Source of the DNA: Strigamia acuminata
Taxonomy: Eukaryota; Arthropoda; Chilopoda; Geophilomorpha; Linotaeniidae
Assembly: GCA_949358305.1 (NCBI GenBank)
Contig: OX442314.1
Location: 39,467,211-39,531,210, forward strand
Reading direction: 5' to 3'
Length of the DNA: 64,000 nucleotides
Shown: piece after piece, positions 32,311 through 43,393 of the stretch
How positions within the stretch are numbered: position 1 is the first letter of the stretch
Layout of the letters: every line of letters begins with the position of its first letter
The notes under the pieces: generated by a model
Seen by the model: only the letters and a program-made list of their open reading frames with translations
Told to the model about the DNA's origin: nothing
The model's database searches: none
Program-made: the position numbers and the translations under genes

Positions 32311-33536
32311 TGGCAGAAAATTCACATTTTCACTCATCTGGAAAACTGTGAACATATAAACCTGGTCAATGTGACTTCTGAATGGTGATTGGTTTCAAGC
32401 AGCTGTTCCCCCTCATGAGCGCGAACCTTGACCCGAACACGATACACGGACGTGACTCAACTCAAGGACAAAGGTTGTGGTTCTTGCTGCAGATGGCTTC
32501 GATCACAAAGAAGAATTTGAACATTTCATGCCAAATGATCGAAAACACCTAAATAAATGGAAAAAGAAATAAAATAAACATGAAATGGTGGTACAACAAT
32601 TAATTTAGGGTTACGAGTGATTGTATAAAAACTTACCTCGGTTCGTTGGAGGAAAAAAATTAGCAGTTTGCGTGAAATTAAACAAAAATTAAAACACTGG
32701 AATTGCGAGTAAAACTTTTATAGGAAAAGCACGAAATCTAAAGGAAAATTCAAGCTGAACCAACACTAACACCGCGACAAACCCAAATCGTGCTGCAACG
32801 TCTCAGCGTGGTCGTAGAACTAACGCTGCTACGGGGTTTACATACGTAAATCACGGTGAACCGTTCTCTACAGAACGAATCTTTCATCCCCAACCGTATG
32901 TATGGTAGCCTAGAAGGACCGTTGAAACTGGCTGAAAAGAAGATATCAAGGAGGAAAGTTTGCGTTGTTTTATTCACCGTGAAATTAAAAAAAATAAAAT
33001 AAATAAATAGAAGTAAAAAAAAATATAATCGGAAAGTGCAAGCCTTAAATTGAGAATTCAGTAATTTTGAAATAAAATTAGGACTAACTCAGTTTACACA
33101 AGTATGGTACAAACAAATATATAATCAAAATGAAATAAATATTTATTTTATTGTAAAAACGAGTTATAATTCCAATTGATTCCTTCAAAATAAGTTCATC
33201 AATTGCCCATTTTTTAAATCACTTATGTTTTTAGGGGATGTTGTTGGTCAACGTGCATAAATTTGCTATGACATTGGATAAAAAACTGAATTATATTTAT
33301 CTGGAAAACTGTGTAGTGTTTGTGAAGAAGCGATCGAAGCGAGCGAATTTTATATGGCACAATAGTGGGGTGGTTGCTGTAGTTACATCCAACCCAAAAG
33401 ACCATAAAAACAATAGCTAAATAACAGCACGTACGTCCCATTCTCACACCTAAATCAAGAGACCTAAATAATGCAAAAGAAACAACATCGGTTTCTACAA
33501 TAAAACATAAAAAGAATTTCCAGCAAAACCGACATT
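32311..33536. other. No gene seen
   Basis: AT-rich; short frames only on both strands. Confidence 0.4.
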
Positions 33537-33826
33537 TTACGATTTTACCTTCTTCGGTTTTGGTGCCAAATTTTGTGGTGAACGTTTCCTTTTCTCCACC
33601 TTTTTTGGACCATTTTCAGAGCAATCTCGCTTCTTTTTCTTTGCTTCTACAGGTTTCGGCGAAGTGGGCCGTTTCCGCTTCTCACCAATCTTCTCCTCAA
33701 CCTCCGTCGTTTCCACAACTTTTTCCTCTTTCGTTTCATCCGTCTCTTCGTCCGTTTCCCTGTTCGCTTCTACCAATTCTGCCAATTCCAGCGGATCCTC
33801 ATGCCCTTCGTCGTCAGATTAAAAGG
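33537..33826 (-). CDS. Lys/Glu-rich nuclear-like protein end, unrecognised
   Basis: Open on the minus strand from about 33826 (SDDEGHEDPLELAELVE...) to the stop near 33537. Acidic first half, then KRKRPTSPKP and PEAKKKK-type basic runs ending KPKKVKS. It looks like the C-terminal tail of a chromatin-associated protein, but low-complexity composition prevents an assignment. It abuts a gypsy fragment on the other strand. Confidence 0.3.
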
Positions 33827-33837
33827 AATGAATAGTA

Positions 33838-34090
33838 ATTTAAGAATAAAAACAGCAGCCGGCGAAGTGCGACCTGTAGGAGTGTCTTGAAGACCGACTT
33901 TCTATGGGAAGAAGGAGTGATCAATCATCCTTTCATCGTGCTACCTACCCATGATACCGTGTTATTACTAAGAATGGATATAATGCAGTTGATGGGAATT
34001 CAACTAAATCCTATAACCAGATCCTGGAACTTCATTGACAATCATATTCATCCGCGCCTTCCAACAATTCCTTCGGAAGGCAAAAGTATA
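33838..34090 (+). pseudogene. Gypsy protease fragment related to the intact pol
   Basis: NLRIKTAAGEVRP, then HPFIVLPTHDTVLLLRMDIM and QLNPITRSWNFI align with residues following the protease active site of the intact Pol (NIRLKTANG, HPFLVLPTCD, QPNPITKSWNYI). One frame change at about 33888. It runs into the Kolobok-like exon at 34103. Confidence 0.7.
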
Positions 34091-34102
34091 AAAAGGTTAT
34101 AC

Positions 34103-34540
34103 AGGATTATGACTTCAAGTTCGTTCAATACAAAACCAGACTACCAAACATCACAAGTGAAATCATTTCACTGCATTATTTGTTTCTTTGCTCCTAAATC
34201 ACAGCATTTTTTTAAACAACAATGTGTAGGTAGGTTGTTATTAAAATTTTACACTGAAATTGTTTTATATTTTTTCCTCAAATACAAATCAAAATGGAGA
34301 TCGTCGGTGGTTGATAACAATTTCAAAATATAAGAAGAATGGATCAATTGTAAGTTTAAATTAATTTATTTCAAATACCAATTTTTAAATGATTCTTTAC
34401 CGGTATAGATTATGTGGGACACTTAATGCAGGAAGTACATACACTGTGCCAGAAATTTCCAAGCTACACCAAAAAACCGTTTTGATTGAGGAATTACCAG
34501 AAGCAGAATGCCGTAGTCACCCATAAAACACGTATTATGC
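34103..34540 (+). pseudogene. Kolobok-like transposase 3' exons, module A copy 1
   Basis: Contains the PDYQTSQVKSFHCIICFFAP block (34138-34200) and the last exon sequence near 34405-34530 with splice-like joints. Matches the same exons at 36960-37020 and 45950-46430. Upstream exons are absent, replaced by the gypsy fragment. Confidence 0.65.
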
Positions 34541-35486
34541 GAATGAAGAAAAAGCATAAAAATGTTATCGATATAAACGTAAAATATACCACATTGTCGT
34601 CGGTGTTTGACTGGGATGCGTCGCATCTTGAGCGAAGTCTCGTCAAGGGTCCCGAACCTGAAGCTTCGCTATCCGAGGGATCTAGTTCTTTGATTTTGCT
34701 TACCCATTTGTGTTTCATCATTTCATTTAACGTGATTCGTTGAGTGTAATCGGCGTTTAGGATTCTCCGAAGAAATGCTAAATCTAAAATAGACATTTTA
34801 GTCCACGGAGATCTAGTTATTATAAAACTGTTCCAATCGGTGTATTCCATGTTCTCTTCGGATGCGACTTCCCACGGAAGTTCGCCTGACAAAAGAATGG
34901 TCAAAATGACGCCCATGCTCCAAATATCCACCGATTGGCCCAAATATCTTCCGGTCAACATCTCCGGCGCTACATACTGCTTGGTACCGCATCTCTCAGT
35001 CAGCCAACGCTCCACTCCGTTCGTACGGAACAAAGTGGCCAATCCAAAATCCGAAATCTTGAGATTATCTTCAGCATCTAGTAGTAAATTTTCCGGCTTC
35101 AAATCGCGATGAGTGATTCCTAAACCGTGAAGATATTCAACACCCAATAAAAGCTGTCGGAAATATTTCTGCGCCATTGCCAAACTCATTCCATAATCAG
35201 GCTTAATTCTATCGAATAATTCACCACCAGGGGCGTATTCAAGTAAGATGTACTCCACATGCCCTTCTCTTCGGTGGCGAACGAACGAAATAATGTAGGG
35301 ATTTTGCAACATCTTATGGATACGAATTTCTTTGTTAACTAGGTTCACCTTCTCAGGAAACTTAAGTAAATCGATGATTTTCATTGCCAAGACTTCTCTG
35401 CTTTTCTTGTTCAGGACGAGTTTCACTTTTCCGTAGGTTCCTTCGCCCAGTGTTTGCATGATGCACCATCCTGTCGACTTCGCCAT
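34494..35486 (-). CDS. Chk1-like Ser/Thr kinase catalytic domain, module A copy 1
   Basis: 330 codons, no intron. Chk1-like features: start MAKSTGWCIMQTLGEGTYGK (glycine loop), LAMKIIDL (catalytic Lys), EYAPGGELFDRI, HRDLKPENLLL, DFGLATLF, CGTKQYVAPEM, DIWSMGVILTILLSGELPW. All catalytic motifs are present. Normal Chk1 is about 470-480 residues with a C-terminal regulatory region; here the protein ends soon after the kinase fold and a Ser/Asp-rich tail, with an unrelated hydrophobic end, so autoinhibitory control would be lost. ATG is 35484-35486 on the minus strand. Lack of introns suggests a retrocopy. It lies antisense and 3' to the Kolobok-like exons, as in the other copies. Confidence 0.88.
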   Translation of the reverse strand: MAKSTGWCIMQTLGEGTYGKVKLVLNKKSREVLAMKIIDLLKFPEKVNLVNKEIRIHKMLQNPYIISFVRHRREGHVEYILLEYAPGGELFDRIKPDYGMSLAMAQKYFRQLLLGVEYLHGLGITHRDLKPENLLLDAEDNLKISDFGLATLFRTNGVERWLTERCGTKQYVAPEMLTGRYLGQSVDIWSMGVILTILLSGELPWEVASEENMEYTDWNSFIITRSPWTKMSILDLAFLRRILNADYTQRITLNEMMKHKWVSKIKELDPSDSEASGSGPLTRLRSRCDASQSNTDDNVVYFTFISITFLCFFFIRIIRVLWVTTAFCFW

Positions 35487-36049
35487 GAATGTTGTTTAAA
35501 GGTAAGAAATGCGACTGACACGTGTCTTGAGTATATGTCTAACTATCTTTATTCGAACAAAGGAGAGATTTAAATATAACGGTGCTTGGCTGTTTTTAGG
35601 AACGTCGTGCGAACGTCATGTCGTCCGTGCGACGTTATCTGGCGATTGCCCACTGGCGGTGTAATTGGTCAAGTGGGGGGTCGGGCGGCGACACCAAGCG
35701 AGGCGAAGCGCGAAGCCTAATAACACCGTAAATGCATTGTCAATCAATAAGCTACTAATAGAAGGATAGAATTGCCAACCGTAAGTGAAAAAGCATAAGT
35801 GTTAAACGTGCTATTCATCAAATGTTCTTTTTGAAAATATATTTTGCACAAGTGACTTATTCATTTATAAATTCCCAGGCTGATGCTTTTTTGCAGCATC
35901 TGTTTTAAAATTAACGAGTTTTTTGCACTCTGTAAATGTGTTTTGATTTTAAAGGAGTTTAAATTGAAATTGATGGATTCATAAAGAAATTACATGAAGG
36001 AATGTGAGAAGTGAAAAATATGGTTTGGGAATTAAATAATATAAAAAAA
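35487..36049 (-). promoter_or_regulatory. Conserved 5' flank of the Chk1-like gene
   Basis: Repeated almost unchanged at 47344-47891, and its first 230 bases also at 37633-37873. On the gene strand it contains an AT-rich TATATTTAAAT at about 35566-35577, some 80-90 bases from the ATG, and an imperfectly spaced AACGTCG/CGACGTT inverted repeat (35601-35636). Its conservation with the kinase suggests promoter or element-end function; that is inference. Confidence 0.4.
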
Positions 36050-36053
36050 CGAG

Positions 36054-36102
36054 GTGTCTATTTCCCCCAACGTGTCTATTTCCCCCAACGTTGGGGGAAA
36101 TA
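36054..36102. repeat. Tandem 18-mer plus 26 bp perfect palindrome at a module junction
   Basis: GTGTCTATTTCCCCCAAC occurs at 36054-36071 and 36072-36089; the second copy is followed at once by its reverse complement (GTTGGGGGAAATA, 36090-36102), making a 26 bp palindrome from 36077. It sits exactly between the end of the Chk1 flank (36049) and the next Kolobok-like segment. Confidence 0.75.
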
Positions 36103-37250
36103 ACATGTATCTACAATGTAAAGCCATTATTTGCATCTCCCCACATATAATGTTTGGCATCGTGAAGAAGAAAATCTGTTTAAAGATCTTAACACTCGTG
36201 AATTAGCATTGGCCACTGATGCCAGATGTGATTCACCGGGGCATTCTGCTAAGTACACGCAATATACTTTAACGGATTAAGGTCGTAACAAGGTGATTGG
36301 GCTCCAACAAATTCAGGTAAACACAGTTTGTTTCTGAACCACAAACAAACACCATAATTTATTTAATTAATTGCATTTTCTCACTGTTTAGTGCAATGAA
36401 GTTACTAGCTCAAATGCACTGGATTTAGAGGCATTGAAGCTCAGTTTGAATTTCCTTGATGAGAGTAGAATTAAGGTTTGCAGTATCACTACAGACCGTC
36501 ATGTTGGAATAAAAAATATCTTAGAGAACAACGTCCAGATATTACACACTAATTTGATGTATTCCACATGGCAAAAGGTAAATGTTTGTAAGGTAAAAAA
36601 AAAAATTCTGGTTGTAATTGTAATCACTTTAATTTCAATCAATAATTGACAAAGTGTCAAGAAGAAAATTCTTGCAGCAAGTAAAACTAAGCGATTTGCA
36701 GCTCTCAAAAATTGGGCCAAGCCTGCATCAAACCACCTGTACTGGTGTGCAATGACAAGCAATGGATACCCAGACACGACTATTGAAAAGTGGAAATCAT
36801 TTTTAAATCACATCACTAATAAACATACTGAACATGGAAAGATGTACAAAGTAAAAGTCTGCCTGTCATTTGGTAAAAACTATATTTAAAATTTGTTTAG
36901 GATCACGTGAACACAAGAAACTTCAAGAAATTGTATGTCGCAAGCTACTTCTTTCTGACATCCCTAAACTATCACCAGACTACCAAACATCAGAAGTGGA
37001 ATCATTTCACTGCATTATTTGTTTCTTTGCTCCTAAATCACATGATTTTTTTTATCATGTGTAGATAGGTTGTTATTAAAATTTTACACTGAAATTGTTT
37101 TATATCTTTTCCTCAAATACAGATGTCCCTTGGCAGCCTTGCATTATAATGAGAATGCTAACCGTCCCCAAGCAACAACCAAAAATGAAGATCGTCGGTG
37201 GTTTATAATAATCCCTACATAGAAGAAGGATGGATCAATTGTAAAACACG
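36103..37250 (+). pseudogene. Kolobok-like transposase, module A copy 2 (best exon set)
   Basis: Exons visible in order: about 36150-36316 with TRELALATDARCDSPGHSAK and a stop in place of Leu; 36394-36577 with CNEVTSSNALDLEALKLSLN and TTDRHVGIK; about 36680-36857 with HLYWCAMTSNG, EKWKSFLNHITNKH; 36900-37035 with LSPDYQTSEVESFHCIICFF; 37122-37210 with LAALHYNENANRPQATTKNE. Introns have gt/ag-like ends. These blocks are typical of the THAP-associated transposase family I take as Kolobok. Several stops make it a pseudogene. Confidence 0.7.
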
Positions 37251-37274
37251 ATTTAATAAATAAATAAAAACGAA

Positions 37275-37632
37275 TTATGCTAATGAAGAAATGAAGAAAA
37301 AGCATGAAAATGTTATCAATATAAACGTAAAATATACCATGTAACCCCATTTAAGCCGCGTTTTCTGGAAATGCCTTGCATCTCGAGAATGGACGCTTTG
37401 AAGACGAGTTGAACGTCTTGAAGAGTCGCTATCCGAGGGATCTAGTTCTTTGATTTTTCTTACCCATTTGTGTTTCATCATTTCATTTAACGTGATTCGT
37501 TGAGTGTAATCGGCGGTTAGGATTCTCCGAAGAAATATTATATCTAAAATAGTCAGTTTAGTCCACGGAGATCTAGTTATTATAAAACTCGCCCAGTGTT
37601 TGCACGATGCGCCATTTTGTCGATTGCGCCAT
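37275..37632 (-). pseudogene. Chk1-like gene with large internal deletion
   Basis: The first 15 codons (MAQSTKWRIVQTLGE) are followed directly by the sequence for the kinase C-lobe end (about FIITRSPWTKL, LRRILTADYTQRITL, MMKHKWVRKIKELDPS). The glycine loop to subdomain X, including catalytic residues, is deleted. Cannot be a kinase. Same position relative to the Kolobok-like segment as the intact copies. Confidence 0.8.
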
Positions 37633-38280
37633 CAAAGTTGTTTAAAGGTAGGAAATGCGACCGACACGTGTCTTGAGTATATGTCTAACTATCTTTATTC
37701 GAACAAAGTAAAGATTTAAATATAACGATGCTTGGCCATGATTGGCTGTTTTTACGGAACGTCGTGCGAACGTCATGTCGTCTGTGCGACGTTATCACTG
37801 CCAGTGTAATTGGTCAAGTGGGGGGTGGCGGGCGGCGACACCAAGCGAGGCGAAGCGCGAAGCCTAACACCGACAATGGTACGCGAAACCGAGGCTCGTT
37901 TCCCAATAACGTCATGTTTATCACGCACAAAATCCACACCAGATATCGCGATTTTGCAGACAACCTCTCCCGCAAAACGAATAGGACTTGTGGAAACCAG
38001 AAATGCAAAATTGAAAATTTGATTCGTTTTGATGCTTTTAATGGCAAAACTCTTTTCAAACAGTAAGTATATGAAATATTACATATTCTAAAATTAAATT
38101 AATCTTCTCCTGCTTAAGTTTTCATACATCTTTTTCAATAGGAATTGTGGAAACCAGAGATGTAAAATAAAAAATTTGATTCGTTTTGATGTTTTTAATG
38201 GCAACCTTTGTCAAACAGTGAGTGTATGAAATGTTACATATTCTAAAATTAAATTATTAAGTTTTCATTTTTTAATTTCA
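37633..38280. other. Chk1 flank copy then short repeats; no gene
   Basis: 37633-37873 matches the conserved kinase flank. After 37873 it diverges. A segment of about 80 bp (tggaaaccagaaatg...) is duplicated near 37990 and 38145. Confidence 0.4.
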
Positions 38281-39258
38281 GTTGACCAAGCCATGTGCTT
38301 ATTTAAGGCCATAAAAAAATTGCAAGAATTTACCTGTGATGATGCTAACATTATTACTGTTTTTAATTTGTGCCTAAATTCAAAGAGTCTGTCATTAGAA
38401 ATTACCAATGACTTATTTAAAGAAATTAATAATCATTTAATCATAAATGAGTATTGGAAATCTGTCCATATTCTGAGACAGAAAGAGATTATTATAACTT
38501 TAGTAATCAAAATAATTAAAGTTTATGTACCTAAGGTAAAGTACAACTAATTTTTAAGTGAATTAATAATTTTTTTTTAATACAACTTTTACTTTTATAG
38601 GAATTACCTGAGCAATCATTAATGTATATCTGTCAATGTTTGCTTGAAAGTTTACTTCATATTTTATTTATTGAATACAATTTTCCTAAAAACAATGTTA
38701 AAATCAATAATAATGTTAGCACTGAAAAGTTTACAACTGATGACAACATTTCTGTTATCAGATATATTGCTGGTTTTGTTTTTCGTGGAATTGATCGTAG
38801 ATTTAAAAGCAAAATTGATTGCAATATATTTTTTAACACATGTGTAGCTGAAGGTCATCAGGAAACAGAAGACTGGATATGCAAAGTTGATCAAGGTGGA
38901 CTGACAAGAGTTAACAGCCGTGCAATGGACCTCATGCTAATAATTGACAAACTGTCAAACAAACATTACAACTTTAAAGGTGTTCAGTCAGTTAGCTTAA
39001 AATCCCAACAACAAATCGAAAAGGAAATTCTTGTTAATTCTAATTTAAACACTACTTTTCGTGAACTTTGGATTAATCAGAGTGAGGCAACAACCGATTC
39101 AAATTATAAAAAAAAAGTTTTGGCTGCAATTGTTACATCATTTCTGATCATTAAAGGGAAAGGAGTTTCTAAATATCTGCGAAAAGTGAGGCTATTCAAA
39201 ATGCATACAGAAATCAAAGCTGAAAAAGCCAAAGTAGCAAACAAGTGCAACGATAAGA
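38281..39258 (+). pseudogene. Unassigned transposase C-terminal exons
   Basis: Exon 1 at about 38284-38550 (AIKKLQEF...IKVYVPKV), intron-like gap, exon 2 from 38602 with the conserved-looking NISVIRYIAGFVFRGIDR, DQGGLTRVNSRAMDLML and TTFRELWINQ. This layout (YIAGFV, later GGL plus a helical end) is common in C-terminal parts of animal DNA transposases. I cannot name the superfamily. The frame runs across a microsatellite into unrelated protease-like sequence. Confidence 0.4.
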
Positions 39259-39261
39259 AGG

Positions 39262-39293
<32 letters not shown>
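39262..39293. repeat. (AT)n microsatellite
   Basis: About 32 bases of TA/AT alternation at the joint between transposase-like and protease-like coding sequence. Confidence 0.95.
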
Positions 39294-39296
39294 GTG

Positions 39297-39545
39297 AGCG
39301 ACGTCGTCGTGCTTGACGAATCTCCGTACGAGATGTTGCTGGGCACACCGTTCCGCGATAACGAACGTATGTCGTGTTGTACCGAGTCGGGTGGCACAAT
39401 TACCATAAACAAGGAATGTCAGCGTACTAAGTCGGCCAATTTCATCCAACACTTATTTAGTGAAGATATGGTAGTACGCGTTAGTCATTCCTGGTTTGGT
39501 CTGGAGCCTTCTGTCGCCATCCGCTTCTCATGCACAGTGTGCTGA
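39297..39545 (+). pseudogene. Retropepsin-like tail fused in frame after the microsatellite
   Basis: DVVVLDESPYEMLLGTPF has the pattern of the C-terminal flap to iLG segment of gypsy aspartic proteases. The reading frame is continuous with the transposase-like ORF before it, giving a 307-codon apparent ORF that joins two unrelated elements. Confidence 0.4.
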
Positions 39546-39769
39546 CAACAATCGGATATTTCGACCAAAGAGAGAGCGACAGGAATGCTGTCCTTAGTCG
39601 CTTGTCCCAGGCCGCCATTTTTGAAGTTAGGTCGTGTTGGATGCGTTTTGCACTGTTTCTTTGATTCTCGTACGGTAAGCGGCCTATTTCTTATGATTTT
39701 ATGTTTTCTGCTTTATGTTGATTGGTTTTTATGTGATTTTAGGTTTATTGACACAATTCAACCCTAAAT
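39546..39769. other. 5' region of the Myb/SANT-BESS gene
   Basis: No ORF. The next ATG (39770) opens the first exon. Confidence 0.35.
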
Positions 39770-41160
39770 ATGAGGAAAAGAAAGCGTGCACCACAAAGAA
39801 TTTGGAGTGTGGATGAGGAAATTGTGATCGCTCATTACCTGGCTGAAAACCCACATCTTGGTAAAGACCGAGTAAATAAACAGATTTTATTTATTTATTA
39901 AAACATGAGTACGACACTTTGCATAAAAATCAAAGATTTTAAGATTACTTAGTATATTTATCAATTAATTTTATTATATCCTCTATAGGCTAAAGAAACT
40001 CATGTCCAGTGTGAGAGAAAGATGCTAGATGAACTACATCTACCCAACTGTGATGTGATGCAACTGAAAAATAAATGTAATGGAATGAAGAAACGACACT
40101 GTATGAAGAAGTTACCAAATGGATCGACAATACTGGGCACGGCATACGAGCTGATGACCCCGATGCATTTCCTGGTAATAAATTCGTATAAATAATTTAT
40201 TGATTTGTTTATTTATTTATTGCTTTATTTTTTCATTACAGATGTTGTTACAAAAATGTGTCATTACTATTACATTCTACAAGAAATCCTCGCAACAAGG
40301 CAGGCTTTTAATACCTCTTACCAGCGTAATGATGGAGAGACAAGAATTACACTTCCTTTGGGTGCCGTGGGAGCTGTTGCAACTGAAAATTTGGAAATAG
40401 TTGTAGAGAATGAACTGGAAGTTCGAAATGTACCTTTACTAGTAGTTCACCCTCAGCACACAAGGCGATTCACTGCATTGGACGAATCAATTGAAAGACC
40501 AGATGGAGCAGTGAAGATGTTATTTATAAATAAATGATTTTTTTTATCTGTAGCGGAAGTCCTAAAAAAAACGATGGAAAACTTTTGCGACCAATTTCAG
40601 AGTGAGAAAATAAGCTACGAGGCCAAAAAAAGAAGTAGAAGAGGAGGATTGAAGTGACACCTCCAAAATGAATTTTATATACCATTTTTAGAGCAAACAA
40701 TGGAGTTTAGAAGGTAGGAAATGCTTTAAATTTATCGTAGTCATGTAGTAAAGGTTGTAACTTTATTTCAGCACGACATCAAACCTTGACAAAGATAGGG
40801 AAGAAGTTTTGGAAGATGAGCGACACCTGGATGAGGATGCTAATGAAGTTAAGGGATGACATTCAAGACCAAAACGAAAGTCCACATTTAAGTGACAACA
40901 CCAATTGGGGCAAAACGGAAATAAAAGCGGAACCCAAATTCAACCCCTACCAGAAAAAAGGCTAGGGATGATGTGGATGACAAGATGCTGGACATTTTGA
41001 ATGTGGTGTCGGACAACTAGGTCCAACACACCCAAAATGATCCAGCACAATTATGTGCACTGAGTTTGGTTCCGATGCTTAGAAGTCTGGATGCAAAAGA
41101 TTTGCATCTAGCTAGAATGAAAATCGATGGAGTATTGTTCGAAATTATTCATAAAAGTCC
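39770..41160 (+). pseudogene. Myb/SANT-like plus BESS-motif gene, module C copy 1
   Basis: Exon 1 39770-39860 (RKRKRAPQRIWSVDEEIVIA...), donor GTAAAG; exon 2 about 39990-40173 (ETHVQCERKMLDELHLPNC, LKNKCNGMKKRH); exon 3 40242-40537 (AFNTSYQRNDGETRITLPL...). Further 3', at 40975-41160, the frame reads DDKMLDILNVVSDN stop then LCALSLVPMLRSLDAKDL and MKIDGVLFEII, a BESS motif, which mediates protein contacts in MADF-BESS regulators. Stops and frame changes disrupt the middle. Its position, convergent with a PIF/Harbinger transposase end, fits the accessory DNA-binding protein of such elements. Confidence 0.55.
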
Positions 41161-41225
41161 ATGAATAAATAATGTTTAAAATAAATTTTTTTTTGTTATT
41201 TTCAAAAAAATTTCCATTTTATTTA

Positions 41226-41440
41226 TTACGATTAACATAACCTTCTTGCGAGTGAACAGCTACTTCATTGCAAAAGTATTCAGCAAAATCATCTCGTAAT
41301 TTTGCAGCTGAGATACTACTTCTGTTGTTACTAATTGATCTTGTTTCCTGCAAGCAATTATCAGTAGCCAGTTGTCTCCAAGTTCCTTCATGCAATTCTC
41401 CACTTTCATCTTCATAATCAACTAAGCGTAGTCTCTCTGT
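41226..41440 (-). pseudogene. PIF/Harbinger transposase C-terminus, copy 1
   Basis: Minus strand reads TERLRLVDYEDESGEL, EGTWRQLATDN, NNRSSISAAKLRDDFAEYF and ends VNRNK stop. The G-x-WR and A-x-x-R-D-x-F-x-x-YF pattern is typical of the end of Harbinger (DDE_4) transposases. Only the last exon-sized part is present. Confidence 0.6.
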
Positions 41441-41451
41441 AGTATAATTAT

Positions 41452-42375
41452 GTTAGTTGTGGATGCCCGACTTGTCTAGCACCTCATAGCTCCTGCCAAC
41501 ACATTGCAGCATTTTGTTATGCTATTGAGGAATTTGTAAGACTTGGTTATAAAGGTGACACTGATACAAACCAAGGAAAAAAATTAAATTCAAAAACAGT
41601 TACAAATATTGATTTTGAAAGAATTGAATATGGTAAAGCTAACACTAAACCTGATTTTCCTTACAATCCTATAATTTTTAATGGCGAATAGCAACCGTTC
41701 TGCAAATGAAGCTTTACTTAAAACTTTAGATGAATTCAAACTGGTGTGTGGGTTTAGCCAGATTTTGCGTGCTGGATCTTGTGTGTCTTATGATAATTGC
41801 ATTGAAATCTACATTGTGCCTGAACAAAAAATGTTATCAGATTTAGAGTTAGAAAGTTTAATGACAATTAATTTAAGCTATAAACTATTAAAACTATAAA
41901 ACAACAAACACAGGCACAGAGCTATATTTAGATTTATATAGGGCTAGATTAACTAGCTTTAATTTTGGTAAAATTTGTAAAACACTACCCAACACCTCTG
42001 CCTCATTCACGACTGGATGGAAAAGCGGATAGATGCCGTGGCTGCAACAAGAAAGCAACAGGCACGACGAGCCCACATCTTAAGCAGGTACACCGTACTT
42101 CCAGTAACAAATTGAAAACGATACTTAAATATGAAGTAATGCCACAAACAACAGGTATGGAATGGGGTAAAAAAAAATATGAACGAGTTGCACGCAACCA
42201 ATATACATATTCTGCTATTTAAAAAAAAGAAAAAAAAGCCCATTTATGGTTAAAAGCTGTGGCCTAACACTCAAAATCATCCATTTCTTGGTGCATCTTC
42301 AGATGGAGTTGTTGTAGATAAATTACCTGGGGAAAGGGTTGGATGCATTGAAATTCTTAGATCGAGACAACAGAA
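41452..42375 (+). pseudogene. SWIM zinc finger plus YqaJ nuclease remnant, copy 1
   Basis: SWIM finger CGCPTCLAPHSSCQH (C-x-C...C-x-H) followed by IAAFCYAIEEFVRLG; then after a stop, LYRARLTSFNFGKICKT, later MEWGKKKYERVARNQY and HPFLGASSDGVVVD...GCIEIL, the three YqaJ nuclease blocks. The catalytic E-x-K reads E-I-L. A Rep-like segment (see 41988) interrupts the domain. A family of mobile SWIM-YqaJ genes is widespread in animals; this copy is dead. Confidence 0.65.
41988..42105 (+). pseudogene. C-terminal Rep-like segment inside the YqaJ remnant
   Basis: One frame reads QHLCLIHDWMEKRIDAVAAT RKQQARRAHIL. Its first part matches the end of the HUH Rep-like fragment at 28.85-28.9 kb. Present at the same place in copy 2 (51948-52065), so the joint predates the duplication. 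Confidence 0.5.
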
Positions 42376-42436
42376 TAGAGTATAAATTGTCTAGAAGACA
42401 GCCAGCATGGATGTGTTTAGCCCAGTCTACACACGA

Positions 42437-42595
42437 GTATTTGGTAAAGCAGCAGTCTCTCGACAGTTTATCTCTCGACAAAATATTCCCCACAGCATTC
42501 TCTCAACAGTCATTCTGTCGACACAATGTCCCAACCAAGAAATCTCTTGACGGTCTTTCTCTCGACCCGTCACAGACAGTCATTCTGTTGACAAC
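42437..42595. repeat. Subterminal-like motif array, TCTCGACA family
   Basis: TCTCGACA and the related TCTGTCGACA occur about six times within 160 bp. Repeated at 52397-52550. Short subterminal repeats of this kind are typical of DNA transposon ends; the apparent ORFs over it are not genes. Confidence 0.5.
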
Positions 42596-42960
42596 AGCTT
42601 AACGGCTTACCGACTACATGTGGTCAGCCTGGGATCTCCATCTGAAATGGGGACTTTAAATCTCTCTGCCCCAATTTGACCTCCAAATGGGTTTTTATTT
42701 TTATTTTATTTTATTAATTCAATGTTTTGTTATTTTTTTGTAGAAGTGGCTACATTGAAGTTTGAAGAGTAGGTGTAGGCCGCAACCAGGGGACTCGAAC
42801 AATTAGAACTGAATTTTTGCACCATTCAATATAGAATACCAAAAACAAAAAATGTATTTTTTACATTAATCGGAAAAGAAAGGAGTAGTCTGGGTTAAAT
42901 TTGTATAGGGACAATTCATAAAGATTCCTTCGCAGATGAAATTGAGGCGATTCGAATAGG
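42596..42960. other. Rest of module C copy 1, no gene
   Basis: Matches 52556-52916; no ORF. Confidence 0.5.
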
Positions 42961-43114
42961 ACGAGTTTTCGAAAAAACATCAAAATTGAACCAAGTGCCT
43001 TGGACGATATCCTATTAATGCACATTAGACACAGGGTCGAGTGGAGAGAAATCTACAATCAACGCCAGACAAAGAAGATAACTAAGGACAAGTCGACGAA
43101 AATCTGGTCAATTA

Positions 43115-43393
43115 TTCCTACTACAAAAACCCCCGCACGCCAGGCCGACGACAGACACTTTACAGCGATGGATTAAAGGTTTTTTAAAAAATATTGGCGT
43201 CGGACAAGAGTTCGGCGCGCACTCGACACGGTCCGCGGCCACTAGTGCAGCCGCCAACACGATCCCTGTGCAGCAAATATTAAGTGTGGCCGGCTGGACT
43301 TCCGAACAGACGTTCGCAAAATTCTATAACAAGCCTATCGTGAATCCGAACGCCTTTCAGGAGTCGTTGTTAAATAGGCCTCACCCAAAATAA
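43115..43393 (+). pseudogene. Tyrosine recombinase C-terminus, DIRS-type
   Basis: Frame reads TTDTLQRWIKGFLKNIGV, then AHSTRSAATSAANTIPVQQI, LSVAGWTSEQTFAKFYNKPI. This carries the H-x-x-R box and the catalytic Tyr (FAKFYNKP) of DIRS retrotransposon recombinases, and ends at TAA 43391-43393. The N-terminal catalytic Arg and all RT domains are absent. Confidence 0.8.

Noticed and set aside
34494-35486. Testis-specific kinase or AMPK family instead of Chk1
   Set aside because: The start (GWC..QTLGEG), EYAPGGELFDRI and the ERWLTERCGTKQYVAPE segment fit Chk1 better; no AMPK-type activation loop was seen.
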